The position numbers and the translations under genes are program-made. DNA of 36,037 nt from Rhodococcus sp. (in: high G+C Gram-positive bacteria) (GTDB lineage Bacteria > Actinomycetota > Actinomycetes > Mycobacteriales > Mycobacteriaceae): assembly GCA_012514505.1 (NCBI GenBank), contig JAAZAD010000505.1, forward strand, positions 1-36,037, given 5' to 3'. The notes beneath the pieces were generated by a model that saw only the letters and a list, made by a program, of their open reading frames with translations, had not been told where the DNA came from and did no database searches. The first letter of the stretch is position 1. The number at the start of each line of letters is the position of its first letter. Below, piece after piece: positions 8,464-16,698 of the stretch.

Positions 8464-9752
8464 GCGCCGATGACCGGCGGTGCAACCCGGGCGATGTCGC
8501 CGATCAACTCGTTGCCGTTCTCGATGTTGATCAGGTAGTCGGGGGTCTTGTGTTCGGTATCGCCGTCCTGGCCGCCACCTGCACCGCGCCCCATCGGCAT
8601 GCCCATCATCGGTGCACGCCCGGCACCCGGCTTGGCTGCTGCTCCACTCGCTGCGCTACTCGTCGGCGCCGCAGAACCTGCTGCACCAGCAGACGGCGCG
8701 GGTGGCGAGAAGATGGGACGACCGTTGGGGCCGCCCGCAGCGAACCCTCCGCCACCGAAGCCGCCTCCTGCTGCTCCGCCCCCGACTCCCGATCCTCCAC
8801 CCAAACCGGTCGCCGCACCGGGGATGGAGCCACCGAGTGACGACGGGGCACCTGCGCCGAGGCCTGACGGCATTGCGCTGGCAGCAGTGGTTGCCGAGGG
8901 GGTATCAGCACCGACGGGCGCCTGCGAGGTCAGGCCAGCAGTTGCTTCCTGACCTGCACCCTCCAACGTTCCCGGCGCACCAGCCTCGGGGGCCCCTGCG
9001 GTGCTCGCGTCAGGTCCGCCAACTCCTGGGGCGCCGGCCCCCGGACCAGTTGGTGCGCCGCCACTCCCCCAGCCGCTGCCGAAACCGCTTCCCGATCCGT
9101 CGACGCCGGGGATCTCCGGCGGCGGCTTGATCGACGGAACATTGGTACCTGAGTCGACGAAGGCCGGTTTGTAAGTTGTCTCGAGAATCCGCGCCGCTTC
9201 GAGCCGATCTTGCTCGCGCTGCGCTCTCTGGGCGGCAGCGTCGGCACTGCTCATCAGGAGCGGCATCCCCTGATTGCCCGACAATAGGCTTTCGACCTGC
9301 AGCTTCACATCGCCTGCGGCGCTGCTGGCTTGCCGCATTTTCAGTCCGATGGTCTGAAAGGACGCGTGAGTGTCACTCACCGGCGTCGACAACCGGTCGA
9401 CCGCAGCATTCGCGGCATCGGCTGCAGCGCCCGTCCACTGTTGACCCCCGGCGATGTTCTTCAGCTTCAACAGGGCCCAGGCGAGACCGAACTCGGTCGC
9501 AATGTCCATGTAGGTATCACCGAGTGCTGTGATCACCTGAGAGTTGAGGTTGCCGACGTTGCCCAGCATTTCGTCGCGACTCATACCCGCGAATACATCG
9601 GGATCCGTGACGTAAGGGGCATCGGCCTCCTGTCCGATGAACTCACCGAGCTGGTCGATCTTGGTGCCCAAGTTGATGCGCTCGAGCCCCTGCGCGCCAC
9701 CGAACGGTGCGCCGAGAAGATCGGCAATACCGCTGTCCCCCGCCATCTTCAC
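8460..9752 (-). CDS. PPE-like ESX substrate with Gly/Ala/Pro-rich region
   Basis: A 430-residue candidate type VII substrate. Residues about 1-190 are helical and contain a WxG-type turn (QQWTGAAADAANAA), as in PPE/WXG100 helical hairpins. Residues about 215-390 are a Gly/Ala/Pro/Ser-rich disordered region. The C-terminus (HKTPDYLINIENGNELIG, then VAPPVIGA) resembles a tail I recall from Nocardia/Rhodococcus PPE-like proteins. It overlaps the DUF3558 gene upstream and espG downstream by GTGA each. GTG at 9752 or ATG at 9746 could start it: the coupling favours GTG, the spacing from GGGAGGGG favours ATG. Neighbouring EspG is probably its chaperone. Confidence 0.8.
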   Translation of the reverse strand: MKMAGDSGIADLLGAPFGGAQGLERINLGTKIDQLGEFIGQEADAPYVTDPDVFAGMSRDEMLGNVGNLNSQVITALGDTYMDIATEFGLAWALLKLKNIAGGQQWTGAAADAANAAVDRLSTPVSDTHASFQTIGLKMRQASSAAGDVKLQVESLLSGNQGMPLLMSSADAAAQRAQREQDRLEAARILETTYKPAFVDSGTNVPSIKPPPEIPGVDGSGSGFGSGWGSGGAPTGPGAGAPGVGGPDASTAGAPEAGAPGTLEGAGQEATAGLTSQAPVGADTPSATTAASAMPSGLGAGAPSSLGGSIPGAATGLGGGSGVGGGAAGGGFGGGGFAAGGPNGRPIFSPPAPSAGAAGSAAPTSSAASGAAAKPGAGRAPMMGMPMGRGAGGGQDGDTEHKTPDYLINIENGNELIGDIARVAPPVIGA

Positions 9753-10333
9753 TCCCCTCCCGGTAGGTACCGCGCCATGATGCTCGCAGTTTCTTCGATC
9801 CCGTCACACCACTGCGAACGTGGTGGCGTCTCGGTACTGGTGCGCTGAATCACCCGGGAGACGATCAGAATCCCGTAGTCGGTTTCGATGCTGACCGCAC
9901 AGCTGATCTGGTCTCCAGGAAGTATCTTGCGGAGGGCGCGGTGTCCGTCGATCTCGATCGGCGTCGAGTCCTCCGTCCTCTCCTGTTCCTCCGCGAAGGT
10001 GATATTTCCTGACATCACGTTCAGTCCATATCTCCGTTCCGCGGTGTTGTACGAGCAGGAAAGGAAAGTGTGCGTGCCCGGGCTATAGACGGATGAATCC
10101 TCGGACTCTGGGTCGTAGTCGGCTTCGACGAGCGCCTCGTCGGGAATGTCGAGGCAGGGATCGAACGACACCTGGGGTCTTCCGGAGTCGTCCACGGCTC
10201 GCGGTACCCGCGTCGTCGATGCCGCAGACTCCGACGACGCGGTAGCGTCGACCGACTCGGTGTCCGCTGCGCACCCTGCAAGAACAGACACCAACACCAA
10301 CATTACTGCAATCAGACCTCGACGAAAGATCAC
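9749..10333 (-). CDS. DUF3558-family lipoprotein
   Basis: A 194-residue lipoprotein. Its signal peptide (FRRGLIAVMLVLVSVLAGC) ends in lipobox LAGC. The mature part has the DUF3558 pattern of paired cysteines: VSFDPCLDIPDEAL near residue 57 and FLSCSYNT near residue 91, plus a second pair (ISCAVS and SQWCDG). DUF3558 lipoproteins are widespread in mycolata and of unknown function. The start is GTG at 10331-10333, inside a GTGA overlap with the upstream EspC-like gene, and its own stop overlaps the PPE-like start in the same way. Co-translation with ESX substrates suggests an extracytoplasmic partner in their export or anchoring; this is inference. Confidence 0.83.
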   Translation of the reverse strand: MIFRRGLIAVMLVLVSVLAGCAADTESVDATASSESAASTTRVPRAVDDSGRPQVSFDPCLDIPDEALVEADYDPESEDSSVYSPGTHTFLSCSYNTAERRYGLNVMSGNITFAEEQERTEDSTPIEIDGHRALRKILPGDQISCAVSIETDYGILIVSRVIQRTSTETPPRSQWCDGIEETASIMARYLPGGE

Positions 10334-10647
10334 GCGTCCACCCCCGATTGAAACGCTGCCATTGCCTTTGCGAAGTTCCCGTCCGTGTCCGCGAACGCGG
10401 CTCCCCCGGACGCGAATGCCTCCCGCATTGCCAACACGGCAACCTCGTACTCACGAAGGCGCTCAACGACCGTCACGGCCTTTGCGGCGTACCCGGCAGA
10501 CAGTTGTTCACCGATCCGGAAACCGCCGAATACATCGGTGTTTTGCAGTTTGTCCGCCTTCTGGATCGACTTGTCGATCATGTCCAGCATTTCGTCGCAT
10601 ACGCTCACGCACTGGTCGATGGCTTCTGGCTCGAGGTATAGCGCCAT
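10330..10647 (-). CDS. EspC/WXG100-like small ESX-associated protein
   Basis: A 105-residue helical protein, first gene of the ESX accessory operon. The chosen ATG (10645-10647) sits behind GAGGGAGGGG; a longer reading to 10719 would run into the glyA terminator and lacks support. The N-terminus (MALYLEPEAIDQCVSVCDEM) resembles EspC/DUF2580 type VII targets, with two predicted helices separated by a Gly-rich turn (DVFGGFRIGEQL). A canonical WxG is absent, and a clear YxxxD/E export motif is not visible, so it could also be a divergent WXG100 protein. It is probably the secretion partner of the PPE-like protein. Confidence 0.72.
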   Translation of the reverse strand: MALYLEPEAIDQCVSVCDEMLDMIDKSIQKADKLQNTDVFGGFRIGEQLSAGYAAKAVTVVERLREYEVAVLAMREAFASGGAAFADTDGNFAKAMAAFQSGVDA

Positions 10648-10703
10648 GATCCCCTCCCTCGTCGACACGACCCCCACGGTCGCCTCCGGAATGATAAAGC
10701 CCA

Positions 10704-10735
10704 AAACGGGCGGCTGCACGTGTGCCGCCGCCCGC
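10704..10735 (-). terminator. Intrinsic terminator of glyA
   Basis: An 8-bp GC stem (CGGGCGGC at 10708-10715 with 10728-10735) and a 12-nt loop. On the minus strand it is followed by TTTT. It lies 8 bases beyond the glyA stop and between glyA and the ESX operon, separating the two transcripts. Confidence 0.85.
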
Positions 10736-10743
10736 TTTGAGGA

Positions 10744-12039
10744 CTAGATCAGGCGCCAGTCCTCGAGGCCTTCGTACAGCGGGAAGTCTCGGGCAAGCTT
10801 CGAGACCCGTGCGCGCAAGGCTTCGTTGTCGGAGGTGCCGGCGAGAGCTTCGGCGATGATGTTCGCGACCTCGGTGAATTCGGTGTCGCCGAATCCGCGG
10901 GACGCGAGTGCGGCGGTGCCGATCCGCAGACCGGACGTGACCATCGGCGGGCGCGGGTCGAACGGCACGGCGTTGCGGTTGACGGTGATGCCGACCTCGT
11001 GGAGGAGGTCTTCACCCTGCTGTCCGTCGAGCTGCGAGTTACGCAGGTCGACGAGCACGAGGTGCACATCCGTCCCGCCGGTGAGGACGCTGATGCCCTT
11101 GTCGGCGACGTCCGATCCGGTCAGACGCTCGGCGAGGATCTTGGATCCGCTGATCGTGCGCTGCTGACGGTTCTTGAACTCCTCGGTGCCCGCGATCTTC
11201 AGCGATACGGCCTTGGCGGCGATCGCGTGCATGAGCGGTCCACCCTGCTGGCCGGGGAACACAGCCGAGTTGAGCTTCTTGGCCCATTCCTTCTTGGCGA
11301 GAATCAGACCGGAGCGCGGTCCACCAAGGGTCTTGTGGACGGTGGTCGACACGACGTCCGCGTACGGCACGGGCGACGGGTGCAGCCCGGCGGCGACCAG
11401 GCCGGCGAAGTGCGCCATGTCGACCCACAGGTAGGCACCGACCTCGTCGGCGATCTTGCGGAACTCGGCGAAGTCCTCGTGACGCGGGTAGGCGGACCAG
11501 CCGGCGACGATCACCTTCGGCTTCTCGGCCACCGCGATGCGACGGACCTCGTCCATGTCGATGCGGTGGTCTTCCTTGCTGACGCCGTAGGACGCGACGT
11601 CGTACAGCTTGCCGGAGAAGTTCAGCTTCATGCCGTGGGTGAGGTGGCCGCCGTGCGCGAGGTCGAGGCCGAGGAGCTTCTCGCCGGGGCTCATCAGCGC
11701 CATGAGCACGGCTGCGTTGGCCTGTGCGCCGGAGTGGGGCTGCACGTTGGCGAACTCGGCGCCGAACAGCTCTTTCGCACGCTCACGCGCCAGGTTCTCG
11801 ACGACGTCGACGTGCTCGCATCCGCCGTAGTAGCGGCGTCCGGGGTAGCCCTCTGCGTACTTGTTGGTGAGCACGCTGCCCTGCGCCTGGAGCACGGCGC
11901 GGGGAACAAAGTTCTCCGACGCGATCATCTCCAGGGTGTCGCGCTGACGGGCCAGCTCGCCGGCCATCGCCGCCGCCACCTCGGGGTCGAGCTCGGCGAG
12001 CGGGGTGTTGTTCACGTCGGAACCGGGCGCAGCTGTCAT
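10744..12039 (-). CDS. glyA: Serine hydroxymethyltransferase
   Basis: A cytoplasmic PLP enzyme converting serine and tetrahydrofolate to glycine and 5,10-methylene-tetrahydrofolate, the main one-carbon source. The 431-residue length is typical. The PLP-lysine motif [16 protein letters not shown] (about 218-233) is intact. Other hallmarks are [29 protein letters not shown] and [14 protein letters not shown]. It matches the position of glyA1 (Rv1093) relative to coaA and phoH2. Upstream on the minus strand, TAGACT (about 12078-12083) resembles an actinobacterial -10 box but its -35 is uncertain. A strong terminator follows. Confidence 0.98.
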   Translation of the reverse strand: MTAAPGSDVNNTPLAELDPEVAAAMAGELARQRDTLEMIASENFVPRAVLQAQGSVLTNKYAEGYPGRRYYGGCEHVDVVENLARERAKELFGAEFANVQPHSGAQANAAVLMALMSPGEKLLGLDLAHGGHLTHGMKLNFSGKLYDVASYGVSKEDHRIDMDEVRRIAVAEKPKVIVAGWSAYPRHEDFAEFRKIADEVGAYLWVDMAHFAGLVAAGLHPSPVPYADVVSTTVHKTLGGPRSGLILAKKEWAKKLNSAVFPGQQGGPLMHAIAAKAVSLKIAGTEEFKNRQQRTISGSKILAERLTGSDVADKGISVLTGGTDVHLVLVDLRNSQLDGQQGEDLLHEVGITVNRNAVPFDPRPPMVTSGLRIGTAALASRGFGDTEFTEVANIIAEALAGTSDNEALRARVSKLARDFPLYEGLEDWRLI

Positions 12040-12133
12040 CGAGGCTTCTCCAAGCTGGGTACGAAATGGGTGTACTCAGTCTACGAACCCGGACAACCGT
12101 GCGTGCAAGTGCCCGCTTCGCAGGTGACGTGGG

Positions 12134-13333
12134 CTACGCGGCAGAACGCAACGTCGTGGGTACCAGCGGCTCGTCGAGGAGCCTGCGGAAACGCTCGGAG
12201 CGCTCGGTACCGACCGGCACCTCTGCCAACCAACCACCGAGCAGTCGGTATCCCTCCACGTAGGTGCTGGTGTACGCCCGCCACAGCGACGACGACTGGA
12301 ATCGCAGCATCTGACGCGCCCGTTCCGGCGTGGACAGCGTCCACCGCTGTAGAAACTCCGCGACGTCGTCGTGGCTGCGCCCCTGGTCGTGCAGCATGAG
12401 CGCCGAGTCCTGGCGCACCCCGAGGAGCTGACCGGACGCGGCGGACAGCTTCTCTGCTTTCTCTCCGTCGAACCGCAGCCCGAGATCGGCATAGATGTCC
12501 TGTGCCCACCGGCCCCACCCAGGTCCGACGATCGACTCGAGCGCCAGGTCGGCCAATCCTTCGGCCATCAGGCATTGCGGTGTGTTCACCAGGAAGATCG
12601 TCTGTTCGAGTTGACCGGCACCGACCAGTCCGGCCTCTTTGCGGCAGTGCTCGGTGTGGTGCCCGGGGTAGGCCTCGTGGGCGATCAGTCGCGGCAGATT
12701 GGCCATGTGCTGCTTCAGGTCGGAGTTGATGGCCACCGTGGAGCGGTAGTCGCCGAGGTAGTAGTTGAACCCGGACCACGGCTTGTCGCCGACGATCTCG
12801 TAGTTCACCACCTCCGACTCGGGCAGTGGGTAACGGTCTCGAACCAGATCTCGCAGTGCGCTCGAGAACGCCTCCACACACTCGTGCAGGCGATCCGGCG
12901 GGATTTCGTCGGCGGCGCGGTGCGCCTGGATGCGTTCGGTCAACGACCCCGGGCCGGGCAGTTCGTCGGACATCTTGCGATGCGCTTCGCGATAGTGGTC
13001 CTCGTCCCCGCGTTCGATGCGCACGTCGAAGTAGGCCTCCACCTCGTCGACGAATCCGACGTCCTCCCCCGCGAACTTTCGGCCCGAGCATTCGAGTGCA
13101 CGCAAATGGACGTCGATGAAGGCGGCACGTTCGCCGGGAAGGTCGGTCGACGTGAGTTCGCGGCGCAACTGCCCCGCCCGCCGAGCAAGATCCTCCGGAC
13201 TCGGAGCCGGACTGTTCTCCACCTGCCGGCGCAGTTCGGGGTCACCGGTGAAGGCGTCGACGAATCCCTCTTCCAGGCGATCGAATTCCAAACCGAGCTG
13301 CAGATATTCGCGAACGAGACGATCGGCATCCAT
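12134..13333 (-). CDS. DUF885-family putative zinc metallohydrolase
   Basis: A roughly 399-residue cytoplasmic protein (no signal peptide or membrane segment) of the DUF885 group, related to zinc carboxypeptidase-like hydrolases. The key motif is LIAHEAYPGHHTEHC, a zinc-binding HExxxGHH element near the middle of the chain; MAEGLADLALE downstream supplies the probable third metal ligand. The substrate is unknown. ATG at 13331-13333 gives a natural N-terminus (MDADRLVREYLQLG); a GTG at 13357 would add 8 residues. It is divergent from coaA and not part of an obvious operon. Confidence 0.85.
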   Translation of the reverse strand: MDADRLVREYLQLGLEFDRLEEGFVDAFTGDPELRRQVENSPAPSPEDLARRAGQLRRELTSTDLPGERAAFIDVHLRALECSGRKFAGEDVGFVDEVEAYFDVRIERGDEDHYREAHRKMSDELPGPGSLTERIQAHRAADEIPPDRLHECVEAFSSALRDLVRDRYPLPESEVVNYEIVGDKPWSGFNYYLGDYRSTVAINSDLKQHMANLPRLIAHEAYPGHHTEHCRKEAGLVGAGQLEQTIFLVNTPQCLMAEGLADLALESIVGPGWGRWAQDIYADLGLRFDGEKAEKLSAASGQLLGVRQDSALMLHDQGRSHDDVAEFLQRWTLSTPERARQMLRFQSSSLWRAYTSTYVEGYRLLGGWLAEVPVGTERSERFRRLLDEPLVPTTLRSAA

Positions 13334-13493
13334 GTGATCCGACCCTAGTCGGACCACCTGACCATGGAGGTAGAGACAGCCCCGACGACACGGAGGAGTG
13401 TGCGACCAAGCACAATCCGTTTATGCAACCGCTACGCGCGTGGACGCTATTGCACTGCTCACCACTGTTGACAGGAAGGTGTGAGCAGTACTG

Positions 13494-14426
13494 ATGGCGC
13501 GTTCGAGTGAGTCCAGCCCCTATGTGGAGTTCGACCGCAAGCAGTGGCGCACACTGCGTAAGTCGACTCCTCTGGTTCTGACCGAGGAAGAGCTGTACGG
13601 CCTACGCGGTCTCGGTGAGCAGATCGACCTCGAGGAGGTCGCCGAGGTCTATCTGCCGCTCTCCCGTCTGATCCACCTGCAGGTCGCCGCGCGCCAACGC
13701 TTGTTCGCTGCCACTGCGACATTCCTCGGTGACACGCACCCGGACCGCCAGGTGCCGTTCGTGATCGGTGTCGCCGGCAGTGTCGCGGTGGGTAAGTCCA
13801 CCGCCGCCCGTGTCCTTCAGGCGCTCCTGGCCCGCTGGGAACACCATCCGCGTGTCGACCTCGTGACGACGGACGGATTCCTCTACTCGTCGAAAGAACT
13901 ACATCGGCGCGGGATCATGCATCGCAAAGGATTCCCGGAAAGCTACGACCGCCGTAAGCTGCTGCGCTTCGTCACCGAGGTGAAGTCGGGGGCGGAAGAA
14001 GTTGCCGCGCCCGTCTATTCACACGTGTCGTATGACGTGGTGCCAGGCGAGTATCACCGGGTGCGCCAACCGGACATTCTGATCATCGAGGGCCTCAACG
14101 TCCTGCAGACCGGTCCTCGGTTGATGGTGTCCGACCTGTTCGACTTCTCCATCTACGTCGACGCACGCATCGAGGACATCGAGAAGTGGTACGTGGAGCG
14201 CTTTCTGGCGTTGCGAGCCACGTCCTTCGCCGATCCGGATGCGCACTTTCACCATTACGCGGATCTGACCGACAAGGACGCGACCATGGCGGCCAAGGAC
14301 ATCTGGAACTCGATCAACCGTCCCAATCTGGTGGAAAACATCCTGCCCACCCGCCCGCGGGCGACCCTGGTGCTCCGCAAGGACGCCGACCACTCCATCA
14401 ACCGGCTGCGCCTGCGCAAGCTCTGA
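13494..14426 (+). CDS. coaA: Pantothenate kinase, type I
   Basis: Phosphorylates pantothenate with ATP, the first and usually rate-limiting step of coenzyme A synthesis. The 310-residue protein has the P-loop [12 protein letters not shown] (about 91-102), the VTTDGFLY strand-loop and [12 protein letters not shown], all typical of bacterial CoaA. The length agrees with the mycobacterial enzyme (Rv1092c). It begins at ATG 13494, preceded by GGAAGG. Type I enzymes are usually feedback-inhibited by CoA. It converges on the Z-prenyl transferase gene with only 11 bases between stops and no clear terminator. Confidence 0.97.
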   Translation: MARSSESSPYVEFDRKQWRTLRKSTPLVLTEEELYGLRGLGEQIDLEEVAEVYLPLSRLIHLQVAARQRLFAATATFLGDTHPDRQVPFVIGVAGSVAVGKSTAARVLQALLARWEHHPRVDLVTTDGFLYSSKELHRRGIMHRKGFPESYDRRKLLRFVTEVKSGAEEVAAPVYSHVSYDVVPGEYHRVRQPDILIIEGLNVLQTGPRLMVSDLFDFSIYVDARIEDIEKWYVERFLALRATSFADPDAHFHHYADLTDKDATMAAKDIWNSINRPNLVENILPTRPRATLVLRKDADHSINRLRLRKL

Positions 14427-14437
14427 CAGGGGTTACG

Positions 14438-15205
14438 TCACGCCCCGAACCGCCGGTGCCGGGCCGCATAGTCACGCAGCGCTCGGAGGAAGTCGACTCG
14501 CCGGAACTCGGGCCAGTAGGCCTCGGTGAACCAGATTTCCGAGTAGGCGCTCTGCCACAGCAGAAATCCGGACAAACGCTGTTCGCCGGACGTCCTGATC
14601 ACCAGGTCGGGGTCTGGTTGCCCCGAGGTGTACAGGTGCCCGCTGATCCCCTCGACAGTGATCGACTCGACCAGATCGTCGCCGGATACACCGGAGTTCA
14701 GCTTGTCACCGATCAGGGACTGCACCGCGTCGGCGATCTCCTGACGACCGCCGTACCCGACCGCCACGTTGACGTGCGTGCCCGTTCGACCCTCGGTTCG
14801 CGCTGCGGCTTCGCGCAACCGGCGGGCCTGTTCGGCAGGCAGCAGATCGAGGGCGCCGACGATTTTGACGCTCCAGTTCTTGTCCGGTGCCGAGATCTCC
14901 TCCACGACGTCGGTGATGATCTCGAGGAGTGTGTCGAGTTCTTCGGGGTCGCGTCGCAGGTTCTCGGTGGACAACAGGTAGATGGTGGCCATTTCGATCC
15001 CTGCCGCGTCACACCAACCGAGGAGCTCGGCAATCTTGAGGGCGCCCATCCTGTGCCCGTGGGCTACGTCCGTGAATCCGTTTTCCCGGGCCCACCTGCG
15101 ATTCCCGTCGCACATGACGGCAATGTGCCGCGGATGCGCAAGTCCGTCGAGCCGACGCAGGAGTCGCTTCTCGTAGATGCTGTACAGCAGACCCCGTGCT
15201 CTCAC
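14438..15205 (-). CDS. uppS: Short-chain Z-prenyl diphosphate synthase (cis-prenyltransferase, Rv1086-like)
   Basis: A cis-prenyltransferase of the UPP synthase superfamily. Hallmarks are HIAVMCDGNRRWAR (catalytic Asp in CDGNRRWA), YLLSTENL, VNVAVGYGGRQEI and DLVIRTSGEQRLSGFLLWQS. The sequence is very close to my memory of M. tuberculosis Rv1086, which makes Z,E-farnesyl diphosphate, the primer for decaprenyl phosphate used in arabinogalactan synthesis; a full-length UPP/decaprenyl synthase would be elsewhere. The frame is open to GTG 15262, but that start would overlap the promoter area of the divergent gene. GTG at 15205 (protein beginning VRARGLLYSIYEK) gives a length like Rv1086, so I prefer it. 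Confidence 0.92.
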   Translation of the reverse strand: MRARGLLYSIYEKRLLRRLDGLAHPRHIAVMCDGNRRWARENGFTDVAHGHRMGALKIAELLGWCDAAGIEMATIYLLSTENLRRDPEELDTLLEIITDVVEEISAPDKNWSVKIVGALDLLPAEQARRLREAAARTEGRTGTHVNVAVGYGGRQEIADAVQSLIGDKLNSGVSGDDLVESITVEGISGHLYTSGQPDPDLVIRTSGEQRLSGFLLWQSAYSEIWFTEAYWPEFRRVDFLRALRDYAARHRRFGA

Positions 15206-15282
15206 CGCGACATCACCATGAGAGGAAACACTACGCCGGACTCGATTCGAGGTTCGGCCCACTCACCGTAAGCTTGGGCACC

Positions 15283-15942
15283 GTGGCCGCACCCGAGATC
15301 GACGCCCCCGTCGCCAAACCACGACTGCGCGGCTGGATCCACCTGTGGGCACTGGTGGTCGCCGTTGCAGCGGGCGCAGTTCTCACCGCCAACGCAACTC
15401 AGGTCTCGACCGAGGCGACCGTGGCCGCCGCTGTGTACAGCCTGACGGTGTGTGCCATGTTCGGCGTCAGCGCCGCCTATCACCGCATCCACTGGAACAC
15501 CGTGGTGGGCAGAACGCGCATGAAGCGCGCGGATCATTCCACGATCTTCGTGTTCATCGCCGGCAGTTACACCCCGTTCGGCCTTCTCGCGCTGCCCTCC
15601 GAGACCGGACGGATTCTCCTCATCGTCGTCTGGTCGGGCGCACTGTGCGGGGTGGCCTTGAAAATGGCGTGGCCGACGGCGCCGCGCTGGGTGGGTGTGC
15701 CGTTGTATCTGATTCTGGGCTGGGCGATCGTCCCGGTCGCGCCCGAGATGACACGGCAGGTCGGCTTCGCGCCGATGATTCTGCTGCTGATCGGCGGCAT
15801 CCTCTACAGCATCGGGGGGATCCTGTATGCGGTGAAATGGCCGAACCCGTGGCCGCGCACCTTCGGCCACCACGAGTTCTTTCACGCCGCCACCGTCATC
15901 GCCGCAGCGTGTCACTACGTCGCGGTATGGCTTGTGGTCTAG
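15283..15942 (+). CDS. Haemolysin III/YqfA-type seven-helix membrane protein
   Basis: A 219-residue integral membrane protein of the haemolysin III/PAQR superfamily (Rv1085c-like). About seven hydrophobic helices are visible. The conserved metal-site residues are present: AAYHRIHW after helix 2, DHSTIFVFIAGSYTP, and HEFFHAATVIAAACHY near the C-terminus. Despite the name, these proteins are not proven haemolysins here and may be membrane hydrolases or sensors. The GTG at 15283 (VAAPEIDAP) fits; TAAGCT about 10 bases upstream could be a -10 box for a leaderless transcript. Its stop codon directly abuts the stop of the converging TetR gene, with no gap. Confidence 0.85.
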   Translation: MAAPEIDAPVAKPRLRGWIHLWALVVAVAAGAVLTANATQVSTEATVAAAVYSLTVCAMFGVSAAYHRIHWNTVVGRTRMKRADHSTIFVFIAGSYTPFGLLALPSETGRILLIVVWSGALCGVALKMAWPTAPRWVGVPLYLILGWAIVPVAPEMTRQVGFAPMILLLIGGILYSIGGILYAVKWPNPWPRTFGHHEFFHAATVIAAACHYVAVWLVV

Positions 15943-16578
15943 TCAGGCACTACCGGCCAGCACTACGTCACCGCCACGAGACAGGATCTCCATCGTTCGG
16001 TCGATGAGACTGTGCAGTGACTCTCCGAAATCCGACCTGACCCATTGGTCCACGGCCCCGAGAAATCCCCAGATGGCCGACACGACGACCACCCGCACCT
16101 CGAGGCTGTCCGGTGAGGCTCCGGCCCGCTCGGCGAGGAGCACACACAACTGCTCCGCGATGCCCTCCGCGTCACGCGCCATCCCGGTACGCACGTCCGG
16201 TTCGGTCACGACATAGCGCATCCGCCGTTCGATCTGCCGGAGCTCGTTCGGTTCGAGGTGCCCGATCACCAGAGCCGCCGCGGTGCGAATCATCGACAGC
16301 ACGTCTCCGACCGTCACGATCGGCGGCCCTTCCTTCGCCAGCATCGCGAGGAGCTGGGGGTCGTACTCGTCGTGCAGTACGAGTTTTTCTTTGGTGCCGA
16401 AGTATCGATATACCGAACTCGGCGACACATCCGCCGCGGCCGCGACCTGCTCCACGGTGACGCGCGAATAGCCGTGCTCATCGAAGAGATCGAGCGCGAC
16501 GCCCTGAATGTGGCGCATCGCCTGCAACTTCTTGCGCTCCCTCAAACCGAGGGTGGGGTTCGGATCGATATCTGACAC
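15943..16578 (-). CDS. TetR-family repressor of the adjacent ABC exporter
   Basis: A 211-residue one-component regulator. Residues about 15-70 form the TetR DNA-binding domain: LRERKKLQAMRHIQGVALDL, then the helix-turn-helix VTVEQVAAAADVSPSSVYRYF. The C-terminal ligand/dimer domain is divergent, as usual. It starts with GTG (16576-16578) and is divergent from the ABC operon. The intergenic region holds three similar operator-like palindromes, so it very probably represses the exporter and itself. The TetR, ATPase and permease arrangement resembles M. tuberculosis Rv1219c (RaaS)-Rv1218c-Rv1217c. Confidence 0.9.
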   Translation of the reverse strand: MSDIDPNPTLGLRERKKLQAMRHIQGVALDLFDEHGYSRVTVEQVAAAADVSPSSVYRYFGTKEKLVLHDEYDPQLLAMLAKEGPPIVTVGDVLSMIRTAAALVIGHLEPNELRQIERRMRYVVTEPDVRTGMARDAEGIAEQLCVLLAERAGASPDSLEVRVVVVSAIWGFLGAVDQWVRSDFGESLHSLIDRTMEILSRGGDVVLAGSA

Positions 16579-16611
16579 ATCGCCGAGATTACTCAGGGCC
16601 GAGGAAAACTG

Positions 16612-16672
16612 AAAGTCACTTGCACATCCGCGGCGCGTCGGAATAGAGTCACTCTCATAAGAAAGTCACTCT
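16612..16672. promoter_or_regulatory. TetR/ABC promoter-operator with three repeated sites
   Basis: Three palindrome-like sites with the core AGTCACT occur at 16612-16621 (AAAGTCACTT), 16645-16655 (AGAGTCACTCT, perfect around the central C) and 16662-16672 (AAAGTCACTCT). A plus-strand promoter TTGCAC (16620-16625), 18-bp spacer, TAGAGT (16644-16649) is interleaved with them: site 1 covers the -35 and site 2 the -10. This is the layout expected for repression by the divergent TetR protein. Confidence 0.7.
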
Positions 16673-16698
16673 CAGAACTTCGTTCGAGCGAGGAGACC

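Noticed and set aside
10648..10719. Longer form of the EspC-like protein
   Set aside because: The extension would be read through the glyA terminator region and lacks a ribosome-binding site, whereas ATG 10647 has a strong GAGGGAGGGG.
10999..12399. Long plus-strand open frame (466 codons) opposite glyA
   Set aside because: It is antisense to an unmistakable glyA, has no recognisable protein motif, and such frames are expected in GC-rich DNA. The same applies to 656-1426 (minus), 14186-15271 (plus), 22588-23733 (plus) and 34608-35666 (minus).
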